Assembly: GCA_963791885.1 (NCBI GenBank)
Contig: CAWBUL010000006.1
Span: forward strand, 2,604,001-2,668,000
Origin: CAVSUZ01 sp963791885
Lineage (GTDB): Bacteria; Pseudomonadota; Alphaproteobacteria; Acetobacterales; Acetobacteraceae
Direction: 5' to 3'
DNA: 64,000 nt
Shown here: piece after piece, positions 17,085 to 25,673 of the stretch
How the letters are laid out: every line of letters begins with the position of its first letter
Position numbering within the stretch: the first letter of the stretch is position 1
The notes under the pieces: model-generated
What the model was told of the DNA's origin: nothing
What the model saw: only the letters and a program-made list of their open reading frames with translations
Database searches by the model: none
Made by a program: the position numbers and the translations under genes

Positions 17085-17960
17085 CTAATTCATCTGGCGG
17101 CAATAAACGATGAAACCGAGAATAGCGTCGAGCATGGCCTCCGGTTCGTCGGCACGTATCGAATGGCTGCTGTTCTGGAACAGGCGGTAATCGGAGTGCG
17201 GGATCAGGCGATGGATTTCTTCGGAGAATTCCGGCGGGCAGATCCAATCGTGCCTTCCGGCGAGTATCAATGTCGGTGCGGTGACGCGAGACAGTTCCGG
17301 GCGAAGGTCAAATCGCCGCAGAAAACCGTCAGGGCCGAAGGCGCGATTGAGCGGCTCCGGTGAATAGATCGCGCGGGACCGGCCCGAAGCCGCGGATACG
17401 GGGTCGTGCCGGAGCGAATAGAGTGGCCCCGTCACCTCATAGTAATGGCGCATGTCATCAATAGTGCGGAAGGCGCCCGCCCACAATGTCTTGCAAACGT
17501 CACGCTGTTCCGGCGTGCCGCGTTCCTCGACGATCTGCTGGGCGCGGCGAATGAAGCCACCATGGGATGCGGTGACGATCAGAACCAGATGGGAGACGGC
17601 GTCCGGATAGCGGGCCGCATGGGCCATCGCCACCATGCCTCCGTACGATGTGCCGATGCTCACAATGGGTCCAAGACCCAGATGGAGGCGGAGCGCTTCC
17701 ATATCCTCGACGTTTTCATCGAGGGTGTAGGTGGACGGATCGGCCTGATCCGAACGGCCCTGGCCGCGGTGATCGAAATAGACAAGCTGCATGCGATCAG
17801 CGAGGCGGCTCATACCCGGCTTGAAGCCGGAATGGTCGCCGCCGGGGCCACCATGGATGATCATTGCGACGGGACGCTCGCGCATGGCGGGGCCATCCGG
17901 CACGAGACCAGCGCCTTCGATGTCGAAGTAGATGCGTGTTCCTCGGATCGTCGCGAACAT
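17085..17960 (-). CDS. Alpha/beta hydrolase, proline-iminopeptidase-like
   Basis: Serine hydrolase of 291 residues from MFATIRGTRIYFDIEG (ATG 17960). The frame runs open further upstream through pdxJ antisense frames, but this start sits 2 bp after the pdxJ stop. Motifs: oxyanion-hole HGGPGGDHS, YFDHRGQGRSD, nucleophile elbow GTSYGGMVA, Asp in LAGRHDWICPP, and His in QNSSHSI. The HGGPGG pattern is that of proline iminopeptidase and related esterases. Substrate unknown; the link to pdxJ-thiE may be only co-transcription. Confidence 0.88.
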   Translation of the reverse strand: MFATIRGTRIYFDIEGAGLVPDGPAMRERPVAMIIHGGPGGDHSGFKPGMSRLADRMQLVYFDHRGQGRSDQADPSTYTLDENVEDMEALRLHLGLGPIVSIGTSYGGMVAMAHAARYPDAVSHLVLIVTASHGGFIRRAQQIVEERGTPEQRDVCKTLWAGAFRTIDDMRHYYEVTGPLYSLRHDPVSAASGRSRAIYSPEPLNRAFGPDGFLRRFDLRPELSRVTAPTLILAGRHDWICPPEFSEEIHRLIPHSDYRLFQNSSHSIRADEPEAMLDAILGFIVYCRQMN

Positions 17961-17962
17961 CG

Positions 17963-18700
17963 TCAGCCCCGTAGAGCGTCGGTGTACGCACGAACGGTCG
18001 CCGCGAAGCCGTTTTCCAGCGCGTCGGCGGTCAGTTCGTGCCCGATCGACGCCTCGGCGAGGAACGGAATGCGCCGCATGAGCGGCGGGATATTGTGCAA
18101 ATTCAGATCGTGTCCGGCGTTCACCACGAGGTGGCGTGCGTGGGCGTCCGATGCGGTTTGCGCGCAGGCGCTCAGCAAAGCTGCATAGTCGCCGGAGCGG
18201 AACGCGTGTGCGTAGCTGCCGGTGTAAATCTCGATTCCGTCCGCGCCCGATTGAGCGACGCGATCCAGGACGGATGGATCGGGGTCGATGAACAGGATGA
18301 CGCGGGCGCCGAGCGCCTTGAGCGCCACGATAGCGGACCGGGCGATCTGCATTTGATCGGGGCCAAGCTCCCACCCCTTTTCCGAGGTGAACGCCTCCGG
18401 CGAATCCGGCACGAGTGTGCATTGCTCGGGCCGCACCTCTCGTACGATGCCGAGGAGCCGTTCGTCGGGGTAACCTTCGATATTGAGTTCCATGCGCGGC
18501 CGGCGACCGGCCATCACGGCAGCGATGTCCAGCACGTCGCCCCGGCGAATGTGCCGCTCGTCGGGCCGCGGGTGCAGGGTGATGCCCTGCGCGCCTGAAT
18601 CGAGCGCGATGCGGGCGAAGCGGGGCAGGTCGGGCACCCCCGTGCGGCGGGAGTTGCGGAGCAGGGCGATTTTGTTGATGTTGACACTGAGTTTGACCAT
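17963..18700 (-). CDS. pdxJ: Pyridoxine 5'-phosphate synthase
   Basis: Condenses 1-deoxyxylulose 5-phosphate with 3-amino-1-hydroxyacetone phosphate, the ring-closing step of vitamin B6 synthesis. MVKLSVNINKIALLRNSRR (ATG 18700) is chosen over the longer open frame since MxxLxVNIxKxAxLRN is the conserved N-terminus; 245 residues is normal. ITLHPRPDERHI, ELNIEGYPDER and VNAGHDLN are family signatures. Four bp downstream of thiE. Confidence 0.97.
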   Translation of the reverse strand: MVKLSVNINKIALLRNSRRTGVPDLPRFARIALDSGAQGITLHPRPDERHIRRGDVLDIAAVMAGRRPRMELNIEGYPDERLLGIVREVRPEQCTLVPDSPEAFTSEKGWELGPDQMQIARSAIVALKALGARVILFIDPDPSVLDRVAQSGADGIEIYTGSYAHAFRSGDYAALLSACAQTASDAHARHLVVNAGHDLNLHNIPPLMRRIPFLAEASIGHELTADALENGFAATVRAYTDALRG

Positions 18701-18704
18701 AGGG

Positions 18705-19361
18705 TCACTCCGCAGCGGCGATAGCAGCATTGAGGGCGCGCACGCCCTGCGCGGGTCCTTCCGGATGGTTCCATACGGCGGCGATCACTGCCAGGAAATC
18801 GGCGCCGGCCTGCACGAGGGGCGCGCAGTTCTCGGCGGTGATGCCACCGATGGCACAACAGGGCAGTTCCATCAGTTCGGACCACCAGCGCAGGATATCG
18901 GGCGGGATCGTTGCAGTGACCTGCTTGCTGCCGGATGGATAGAAGGCACCGAAGGCGACGTAATCGGCGCCGTCTTCGCCGGCGCCCATAGCGAGATCGC
19001 GGCTGCCCTTGCACGTGACGCCGAGGGTCAGGTCGGGACCGATCAGGGCACGGGCTTGCGGGGCGGGCATATCCTCCTGCCCGACATGAACACCGTCGCT
19101 GCCTGTTTTGCGGACCAGGTCGGCACGATCATTCAGCAAGAAGGCGACGCCACGGGATTGCGCAATCGGCCGTAATGCGTCGATCGCCGCGTGCCAGGTC
19201 GTATCGTCTGCTTCCTTCAGCCGCAACTGAACGGCGGCCACGTCGCCTGCGTCCAATGCGGCCGCAAGCAAGCCCGGGAAAGTGCGAAGGTCGATGCGCT
19301 GGGGCGTGATCAGGTAAACGCGGCAGCGTTCCGCAGCCCCCTCCCCTGCCGTCTTCACCAA
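18705..19361 (-). CDS. thiE: Thiamine-phosphate synthase
   Basis: Joins the thiazole and pyrimidine (HMP-PP) moieties to give thiamine monophosphate. 218 residues, TIM-barrel. Motifs: VQLRLKEAD (pyrophosphate binding), LLNDRADL, DGVHVGQEDMP, YVAFGAFYPSGSK and CAIGGITAEN. It heads the group thiE-pdxJ-hydrolase, linking two cofactor pathways that share deoxyxylulose phosphate. Confidence 0.97.
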   Translation of the reverse strand: MVKTAGEGAAERCRVYLITPQRIDLRTFPGLLAAALDAGDVAAVQLRLKEADDTTWHAAIDALRPIAQSRGVAFLLNDRADLVRKTGSDGVHVGQEDMPAPQARALIGPDLTLGVTCKGSRDLAMGAGEDGADYVAFGAFYPSGSKQVTATIPPDILRWWSELMELPCCAIGGITAENCAPLVQAGADFLAVIAAVWNHPEGPAQGVRALNAAIAAAE

Positions 19362-19417
19362 TCAGTCGTTCCTGAGGATGTTGATGGTTCCGCTCAGCAC
19401 TCGTAGCCCAGCACCCG

Positions 19418-19802
19418 TCACATGTCATGACCACCCAGCCACCATTCGACACGTCGCGCTGCTGACCTGTCCATCAAATCGAGGGCGGGCGGCCGTTGGT
19501 CCAGGACAAGGAAGCTGCGTTGGCGTGCGATTGCGACGACGGCGCCGCGTCCTGGTGCATCGGGATCCAGCACGATGATTTGTTGGCCGATGCGCATTGC
19601 CGCCAATGCGTACCCGGATGCGTCAGCGCAATCGAGGTACATCCTGCATGGGCGTATTCGGATGGGCAGCGCATGCCTGGCGCACCAGGGCACGCCAAAA
19701 TTGGCACCCGGCGAACAGCGCGGCACCGCGTTGCGACAGGAGCGTCACCGGAAGACCGAGGGCGAGAGCCTGATGCGCTTGGGCAAGATCGCGCATGATC
19801 AC
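19418..19802 (-). pseudogene. Conserved hypothetical gene beside thiE, frameshifted
   Basis: Two adjoining minus-strand frames together make a coherent protein of about 127 residues: MRDLAQAHQALALGLPVTLL... through QMQDV in the first, then LDCADASGYALAA...RPPALDL in the second. They join if one of two C residues (coding strand; 19635-19636) is removed, giving MQDVLDCADASG. Small proteins of this pattern lie beside thiE in related bacteria (recollection, not searched). Function unknown. It may be a true pseudogene or a sequencing error. Confidence 0.6.
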
Positions 19803-19904
19803 CGCTCGGTAGAGGTTCGGCGTGCTTGACGCTGCGGGGGTTGCTGGGTCAGTTGGGGTCACGGCCGAGAACTCGGGAGGGACTCGGCGGAGAAGCGGGG
19901 GAGA

Positions 19905-20105
19905 ATGGCGAGCGAGAGCGAGAATGCGGACTCCGCGGCGGAGCGACTGGAATTGGCCTTGGAACGGATCGCTCGGCTCTCCGAGCAATGCAGTACGCCT
20001 GTTTCCATCGATGGAACCAGTGCCACTCCGGCGGAGATCGCATCACGGCTGGACGCCATGATCGAGCGCCTGCGCGCGGCCCTGAACGGCAAACCTGAGC
20101 GCTGA
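19905..20105 (+). CDS. Short coiled-coil protein upstream of zapA (DUF4164-like)
   Basis: A 66-residue acidic-helical protein: SENADSAAERLELALERIARL then AEIASRLDAMIERLRAAL. It resembles the small helical proteins found directly upstream of zapA in alphaproteobacteria, usually called DUF4164. GGGGGAGA precedes the ATG, and zapA follows after 12 bp. A role near division is inferred from position only. Confidence 0.75.
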   Translation: MASESENADSAAERLELALERIARLSEQCSTPVSIDGTSATPAEIASRLDAMIERLRAALNGKPER

Positions 20106-20117
20106 GGAGTATCCCGC

Positions 20118-20471
20118 ATGGCGCAAGTAACAGTACGCATCAACGGCTTCTCCTATACCGTCGGCTGTCAGGACGGCGAGGAAGACCATCTGATGGCGAT
20201 GGCCGGCGACGTAGAACGCCGGATCGACAGCATCAAATCGGTCGCGGGCCAAAGCGGGGAAGCGCGCATGTTGGTCATGGCGGCGCTGCTGATGGCCGAC
20301 GATCTGTACGAGATGAATATGGCCCTCAAAGAGGCGCAGAAACAGGCGGATGCGGCAGCCAAGGCGGCGACGCAGGCGGCGCAGGTGGCCGGCGATCCGA
20401 AGTTGGAGCGGCGGCTGACCCGGCTTGCCAAGCGGGCGGAAGAGATTGCAGCCGGGCTGGAGGCTCCCTAA
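20118..20471 (+). CDS. zapA: Cell division protein ZapA
   Basis: FtsZ-ring stabilising protein. 117 residues: an N-terminal globular part (QVTVRINGFSYTVGCQDGEEDHLMAMA) and a C-terminal coiled coil with Ala/Lys-rich helix, as in the family. GGAGTATC ribosome site. It sits in the conserved order with 6S RNA and 5-formyl-THF cyclo-ligase downstream. Confidence 0.93.
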   Translation: MAQVTVRINGFSYTVGCQDGEEDHLMAMAGDVERRIDSIKSVAGQSGEARMLVMAALLMADDLYEMNMALKEAQKQADAAAKAATQAAQVAGDPKLERRLTRLAKRAEEIAAGLEAP

Positions 20472-20622
20472 TTAGGCTCGGCGGGACTGCCGGGTGCGTC
20501 AGGCAATTCATCCCCGGGGCCAGTAAGCATTCCTCCGGGAGCTGGCTCTGCCGAGGCCCTGGTCTCGGTATCTGGCGCCCACCTGCAAACGCAGGCTCTG
20601 GGAGGATGTCACGCCAACGGCC
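20472..20622 (+). ncRNA. ssrS: Probable 6S RNA
   Basis: The 151-bp gap between zapA and the 5-formyl-THF cyclo-ligase is where 6S RNA lies in many proteobacteria, and the length fits. Pairings seen: CCTCC near 20530 with GGGAGG near 20601, CCGAG/CTCGG around 20551-20568, and a terminal hairpin CCTGC-AAAC-GCAGG at 20582-20595. Exact ends are not determined. 6S RNA binds sigma-70 RNA polymerase in stationary phase. Confidence 0.55.
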
Positions 20623-21198
20623 ATGGCGGTTCCGCACTTACCCTCCGATCTGACCGAGGCGAAGCGGCGCTTGCGCGCCGAAGCAATGGTTCGGCGCGCG
20701 GGATGCGATCCCGCTTCGGGACGCGCGCTTGCCGCACACGTGCTTGCTGATTGCGCGCCACGCGCAGCCGCCGTGATCTCAGGATTCTGGCCGATCGAGT
20801 CGGAAATCGACGTTCGGCCCTTGCTGCTCGCGTTGCACGACCGCGGACACAAGATCGCGCTGCCGGTGACGCCCCGTCGGGGCGAGGCGCTGCATTTCCG
20901 GCTGTGGACACCCGGTGACGCGCTGCAGCCGGAGCGGTTTGGGACACTTCGGCCCACCGGCTCTCCCGTCACGCCGGATTGCCTGCTCGTGCCGCTGTTG
21001 GCTTTTGACCGGCGCGGGCACCGGCTGGGCTATGGCGCCGGCTATTACGATCGCACCCTGGCGGAGTTACCCGGCGCTTTCGCGCTCGGCTGCGCCTATG
21101 CCGTTCAGGAGGTGCCCGACGTGCCGGCGGGACCGCATGACATGCGGCTGGATGCGGTCGCGACCGAGCGCGGCGTGATCTTCTGCAAGGACGATTGA
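20623..21198 (+). CDS. fau: 5-formyltetrahydrofolate cyclo-ligase
   Basis: ATP-dependent conversion of 5-formyl-THF to 5,10-methenyl-THF. 191 residues. Motifs: the N-terminal LRAEAMVRRAG, phosphate-binding region ISGFWPIESEIDVRPLL, and the signature LGYGAGYYDRTLAEL. Its TGA overlaps the ATG of the next gene (TGATG), so translation is coupled. Confidence 0.95.
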   Translation: MAVPHLPSDLTEAKRRLRAEAMVRRAGCDPASGRALAAHVLADCAPRAAAVISGFWPIESEIDVRPLLLALHDRGHKIALPVTPRRGEALHFRLWTPGDALQPERFGTLRPTGSPVTPDCLLVPLLAFDRRGHRLGYGAGYYDRTLAELPGAFALGCAYAVQEVPDVPAGPHDMRLDAVATERGVIFCKDD

Positions 21199-22013
21199 TG
21201 CGGATTTTGTTCATCGGCGATGTGGTGGGACGGACGGGCCGGGAGGCCGTGGGTGCGGCGTTGCCGGGGCTTCGCGCGCGGCTGCGGCTCGACCTAGCGG
21301 TGGTGAACGCGGAGAACGCCTCGCACGGGTTTGGGCTGGGGCCCGATATGGCCGACGCGCTGTTCGCAGCCGGGGCCGACGTAATCACGCTGGGAAATCA
21401 TGCCTGGGATCGGAAGGAGATCATTCCTTATATCGCGGACCACCCCCGGCTGGTCCGGGCGCTGAATTTTCCGCCGGGCACGCCGGGAGCCGGCAGCGCG
21501 GGGGTTGAGCTTGCGGACGGCCGTAAAGCGCTGGTCGCGCAGGCCATGGGGCGGCTGTATATGGATGCGCTGGATTGCCCGTTCCGCGGTACTGCGCAGG
21601 AGCTGAGCCGGCACCGGCTCGGGGTGACGATTCAGGCCATCGTGCTGGACATCCATGCCGAGGCGAGCAGCGAAAAAATGGCCTACGCTCATTCGTTCGA
21701 CGGGCAGGTGTCGTTGGTGGTAGGAACGCACACGCATGTGCCCACGGCCGACCATCAAATCCTGCCGGGCGGAACGGCGTTCCTGTCGGACGCTGGGATG
21801 TCGGGCGATTATGACAGCGTGATCGGTATGCATAAGGACATCGCGACGACGCGATTCTGGCGCAAGATGCCGGCCGAGCGGCTCAATCCCGCGGAAGGCG
21901 AAACCACAATCTGCGGCGTGTTCGTGGAAACGGACGATCGCACGGGGCTTGCCGTGCGGATCGGGCCGCTGCGTATGGGCGGACGGCTCGATCCCGCTAT
22001 GCCGAGCGCGTAG
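21198..22013 (+). CDS. YmdB-type metallophosphoesterase (TIGR00282 family)
   Basis: Cyclic-nucleotide/phosphodiesterase-fold protein of 271 residues with dinuclear metal motifs: LFIGDVVGRTGREA, VVNAENASHGFGL, ITLGNHAWD and VVGTHTHVPTADHQIL. The family has 2',3'-cAMP phosphodiesterase activity in Bacillus YmdB. Coupled to the cyclo-ligase, as in many alphaproteobacteria. Its 3' end overlaps the convergent Rrf2 gene by 17 bp. Confidence 0.93.
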   Translation: MRILFIGDVVGRTGREAVGAALPGLRARLRLDLAVVNAENASHGFGLGPDMADALFAAGADVITLGNHAWDRKEIIPYIADHPRLVRALNFPPGTPGAGSAGVELADGRKALVAQAMGRLYMDALDCPFRGTAQELSRHRLGVTIQAIVLDIHAEASSEKMAYAHSFDGQVSLVVGTHTHVPTADHQILPGGTAFLSDAGMSGDYDSVIGMHKDIATTRFWRKMPAERLNPAEGETTICGVFVETDDRTGLAVRIGPLRMGGRLDPAMPSA

Positions 22014-22476
22014 GGGATTTCTTCATCCGGGCTGCGCGCAACAGCCGAGCACGCCTGTCGCGGGCGAGTTGGTTCAGCATGTAACCGTCCAGAACCGCGG
22101 CAATGGCGTCGCGTGCTCGCCGCAGCATCGGCTGCAGCGCGCAAAGCGACGCGTCCAGACAGTCGGCGCAGGGGCCGAGCTGCGTCTTGCTGGCGCAGGG
22201 TGCGAGGGCGAGCGGTCCATCCACAATGCGGATCACATCACTGGCGGCGATGTCCCCAGCCGGATGGGCCAGCCGGTACCCGCCATAGCGCCCGCGTCGG
22301 CTCTCGACGATGCCATGGTCACGCAACTCCACCAGGATAGCTTCGAGAAATTTGCGGGGAATGTCTTCGGCTTCGGCGACATCAGGGGTGAGCGCCCACT
22401 CCTCCGGCTCGAGACGCTGACGTTCAGCGAGGAAGACACAGGCGCGGAGGGCGTATTTGGCGCGGCTGGAGAGCAT
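21997..22476 (-). CDS. Rrf2-family transcriptional regulator with four Cys
   Basis: A 159-residue regulator. The N-terminal winged helix (MLSSRAKYALRACVFLAE; IPRKFLEAILVELRDHGIVESRRG) and the wing GRYGGYRLAHP are typical. Cys94, Cys103, Cys106 and Cys112 lie where IscR, NsrR and CymR-like relatives hold a cluster or sense thiols, so a metal or sulfur sensor is likely. It diverges from a 60-residue peptide and TauE gene, with a perfect palindrome in between. Confidence 0.92.
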   Translation of the reverse strand: MLSSRAKYALRACVFLAERQRLEPEEWALTPDVAEAEDIPRKFLEAILVELRDHGIVESRRGRYGGYRLAHPAGDIAASDVIRIVDGPLALAPCASKTQLGPCADCLDASLCALQPMLRRARDAIAAVLDGYMLNQLARDRRARLLRAARMKKSPTRSA

Positions 22477-22551
22477 GGAATCTGCCGACGATAGCCGGCC
22501 GGGCGATTACGTCAACTACGCGCGATTCAATTCATACTAGATAAATAGGTA

Positions 22552-22598
22552 TTGACAGGAACTGGTGGTCTCCGCCTAATTCCTACTCATTGAGTAGG
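22552..22598 (+). promoter_or_regulatory. Promoter with palindromic operator before the small peptide/TauE unit
   Basis: TTGACA (22552-22557), a 17-bp spacer, CCTAAT (22575-22580) as -10, and right behind it the perfect palindrome CCTACTCA-T-TGAGTAGG (22582-22598), overlapping the likely transcription start. A bound dimer would block initiation. The adjacent divergent Rrf2 gene is the obvious candidate regulator. Confidence 0.7.
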
Positions 22599-22615
22599 CA
22601 TAAATGGGAGCATGC

Positions 22616-22798
22616 ATGCTGACCCTTACGGCTGCGATGGGTTCGGCTCCGGTACGGGCACCGCCTCCGCGCAGCGTCAAAACAGAATTGAGACCGGACG
22701 GTCTCGATGCGGCTCGCGGTGTGTTGTTAGCCGCGCTGATCGGCCTGGCGGGCTGGATTGCGATCGGGGTGGTAATCGCGGCGTGCACCTCCCGGTGA
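22616..22798 (+). CDS. 60-residue membrane peptide
   Basis: From the ATG at 22616, five bases after GGGAG, the product has 60 residues (ATG 22604 in the same frame would add four). A polar first half with Pro/Arg is followed by one membrane helix, GVLLAALIGLAGWIAIGVVIAA, and a short CTSR tail. No family is recognised. It is the first gene behind the palindromic operator and 52 bp before the TauE gene. Confidence 0.65.
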   Translation: MLTLTAAMGSAPVRAPPPRSVKTELRPDGLDAARGVLLAALIGLAGWIAIGVVIAACTSR

Positions 22799-22850
22799 TT
22801 TCGTTTGCTGCTGATAGTTTCGTCTTGATAGGATTTTCGTGGGGTCTATC

Positions 22851-23636
22851 ATGACACATTTGTGGCCTTTCGATCCGTTGCTGTCTATTTCAGGCCTTTT
22901 GGTCGGGTTGCTGGTAGGCCAGACCGGCATGGGCGGCGGTTCGCTCATGACCCCCATCCTTGTGCTGCTGTTCGGGGTGCACCCGGCGACCGCGGTTGGC
23001 ACGGATCTTCTCTATGCCTCCGTTACCAAGACGGCAGGTACGGCGGTTCATGGATTTCATCACACGGTCAACTGGCGCATTGTCGGGTTTTTGGCGTGCG
23101 GCAGTGTGCCGGCTACCATGCTCACATTGCTGGTTCTGTCGCGCTTCAACCTCGACACGAAAGCGGCGAGCGACGTCATTTCCCTGGTTCTGGGCGTGAT
23201 GCTGTTGCTGACGGCGTGTGGGCTGGTGTTCCGCGACCGGCTTATTGCCGCATTTGGTGGAGGGTTTGATGGGCCGCCGCGGCGCGCCACCGCACTGACC
23301 GTTGTAACCGGCGTGGCACTTGGTGTGCTGGTCACGCTGTCTTCTGTCGGCGCAGGCGCCATCGGCGTGACAGTGCTGCTGCTGCTTTATCCGCGCCTAC
23401 CGATGGCCGTGATCGTCGGCTCGGACATCGCGCACGCGGTTCCCCTCACGCTTGTGGCCGGTCTCGGTCATTGGTGGTTGGGGTCAGTGAACTGGCCCAT
23501 GCTGAGCGGCCTGTTGTCGGGTTCCATACCGGGCATCATCGTGGGAAGCGCTATTGCCGTACGTGTATCGCCCGTGGTGCTGCGCCGGTTGCTCGCGGCA
23601 ACGCTGTTGGTGGTCGGCGGCCGAATGGTGTTCTGA
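22851..23636 (+). CDS. TauE/SafE-family sulfite or organosulfur anion exporter
   Basis: Inner-membrane transporter of 261 residues (ATG 22851; a GTG at 22839 would add four). Seven to eight hydrophobic segments; duplicated family motif GQTGMGGGSLMTPILVLLFG in the first half and SSVGAGAIGVTVLLLLYP in the second. The family moves sulfite, sulfoacetate and similar anions. Control by a Cys-containing Rrf2 regulator would fit sulfite or thiol stress (inference). Confidence 0.9.
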   Translation: MTHLWPFDPLLSISGLLVGLLVGQTGMGGGSLMTPILVLLFGVHPATAVGTDLLYASVTKTAGTAVHGFHHTVNWRIVGFLACGSVPATMLTLLVLSRFNLDTKAASDVISLVLGVMLLLTACGLVFRDRLIAAFGGGFDGPPRRATALTVVTGVALGVLVTLSSVGAGAIGVTVLLLLYPRLPMAVIVGSDIAHAVPLTLVAGLGHWWLGSVNWPMLSGLLSGSIPGIIVGSAIAVRVSPVVLRRLLAATLLVVGGRMVF

Positions 23637-23696
23637 GTTTCAGGCCCAGCGACACGCGCGGTCACCTCGGCGAGCATGGTCCTTGCACGCCACAGA

Positions 23697-25608
23697 TCAG
23701 GCAGCGAGGGCTTCCGTCCGGATATTGGCCATCTCAGAGGCGAGAAAGCCTTCGAAGACGAGCAGGTGCCAGAGCGCCATGCTGTGATCGAAGCGGGAGG
23801 CTGCGTGTTCGTCGATCATGCGCAGGATGGCGGAGCGGTCGAAGAAGCCGGAATCGAGCATGGTCGGCCCGAGTAGCCGCGCCCGAACCCGATCCGCCTG
23901 ACTGCGGAAAAGGCCACTGAGGGATGTGGCAAAACCCTGCTTTCGCCGGTACAGCACCTCCTTTGGCACCCAGGGTTCCAGCGCCCTTTTGAGGACGTAT
24001 TTCCCCTCCCCTCCTTTCAGCTTGAGGGAGGCGGGAAGCGAGAGGCCCCATTCGACAAGTTTGTAATCAAGGATCGGCGCGCGAACCTCCAGCGAGTTCG
24101 CCATGCTGGCGCGATCCACCTTGGTCAGGATGTCGCCAACGAGCCAGAGATTGACATCGACGTATTGCGCCTGCGCCAGTGGATCGTCGCTACCGCTTTC
24201 TTCCATCAGCGCGGGAACGCGGACGGACGGATCGTATCCGTCGAGCGCCGCGTTGAGGCGGGACGACAAGAGTGCGCGGCGGCGATCCTGATGCACGCGG
24301 GCAATGGTACGATAGAAACCAAGGGCGCTGTCGAGGCTAAGTTCGGTGAGTGTGTGCTTAGCCCGAAGCCATTGGGGCGCCCAATCGAGTTTCGGATAGG
24401 CGCGGGCCAGGGATGCAATCGCGCCATGGCGAAGTCCGGCGGGGAGCACGCGGCGGGCATTCTCTACGAGCGTGTGCCAGCGGTAGCGGCGATAGCCGGC
24501 GAAGACCTCATCGCCTCCATCCCCAGAAATTGCGACCTTAGCAAAGCGGCGAGCGAGCGCGCATACGCGATACGTCGGCACAGAGCTCTCGATCGCCGAA
24601 CGGTTCGCCGAAAATCCGGCCCTGCTCACGTGCCGCGTCGATATAGTCGATGGCAGATGCAGCTTCATTGTGTTGCGTGGTGTGATAGCGCTGGGACACC
24701 ATCTCGGCGAAGGCCGTTTCGTCTTCACCGCCGGCGAAGCCGATCGTGAACGTGTCGAGGTTGTCACGGAGCCGCCCAGCCATGGCCACGACGCCACTGG
24801 AATCGACGCCACCGGAAAGGAAGGCACCCAAGGGGACATCCGCGATCAACCGCTTTTCCGTGCTGGCCAGAAGCTGCACCCCAAGCTGATCGACCGCATC
24901 CTGCTCCGACAGCTCAAGGTGCGTGATGCTGGGGCGCCAATATCGCGTGGGCTTTCCCCAGCTCTCATTCCGTTTCAGGAGCAGATAATGCGCCGCCGGG
25001 AGGCGGAGGACGTCCTGGTAGATGGTGGCCGGGTCGGGAATGTAGCCGTATGCGAAGAAGTCCTCGATGGCGAGCGGGTTCACATTCCGCGTCAGTTCGG
25101 GAATGACGTTCAGCGACGCCATTTCGGAGCCGAAGACGAACCGTCCATCCCGCAGCGTTGCATAGTAGAGCGGCTTCTTGCCCAGCCGGTCCCGCGCAAT
25201 GAACAGCGCCTGCTGCCCGCGATCCCAAATCGCGAAGGCGAAGAAACCGTTCAGCCGTTCCACACAGGCGGGACCCCAGGTTTCCCATGCATGAATGATC
25301 GTCTCGGTGTCGCAGTTGGTCCGAAAGATATGTCCCCTGGCTTGTAGCTCAGTCCGCAGTTCCCGAAAGTTATAGATCATACCATTGAAGACGATCGCAA
25401 CCGTACCGTCTTCGTTGTACATTGGCTGATGTCCGGACGCCGGATCTATGATGGCCAAGCGCCGGTGACCGAGGCCGATGCCACGTTCGAGATAGAAGCC
25501 GTCGCCATCCGGGCCGCGATGACTGAGCGCCTCCGTCATGCGGCGGAGCAAGCCCGTGTCGATCCGAGCCGCGCCATCCGGGTCAAGAATGCCTGCAATG
25601 CCGCACAT
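23697..25608 (-). pseudogene. asnB: Asparagine synthase (glutamine-hydrolysing), frameshifted
   Basis: Converts aspartate to asparagine with glutamine and ATP. The N-terminal frame has the glutaminase domain with Cys2 (MCGIAG), RGPDGDG and the start of the synthetase domain (FLSGGVDSSGV). It leaves the family at FGEPFGD, while the second frame resumes with SSVPTYRVCALARRF and SGDGGDEVFAGYRRY. One surplus base between about 24582 and 24597 explains the break. If repaired, about 636 residues. EpsI/exosortase-type AsnB proteins have this size. Real lesion or read error cannot be decided here. Confidence 0.85.
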
Positions 25609-25673
25609 GCAAGTTACCTCACGTCGAAGGCGTTACATGCCCCGGACTGGCGAGCCGCGCTATGCCTTTTTTC

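Noticed and set aside
19826..20098. Alternative plus-strand frame overlapping the short coiled-coil gene before zapA
   Set aside because: The frame starting at 19905 has the ribosome site and the helical pattern expected upstream of zapA.
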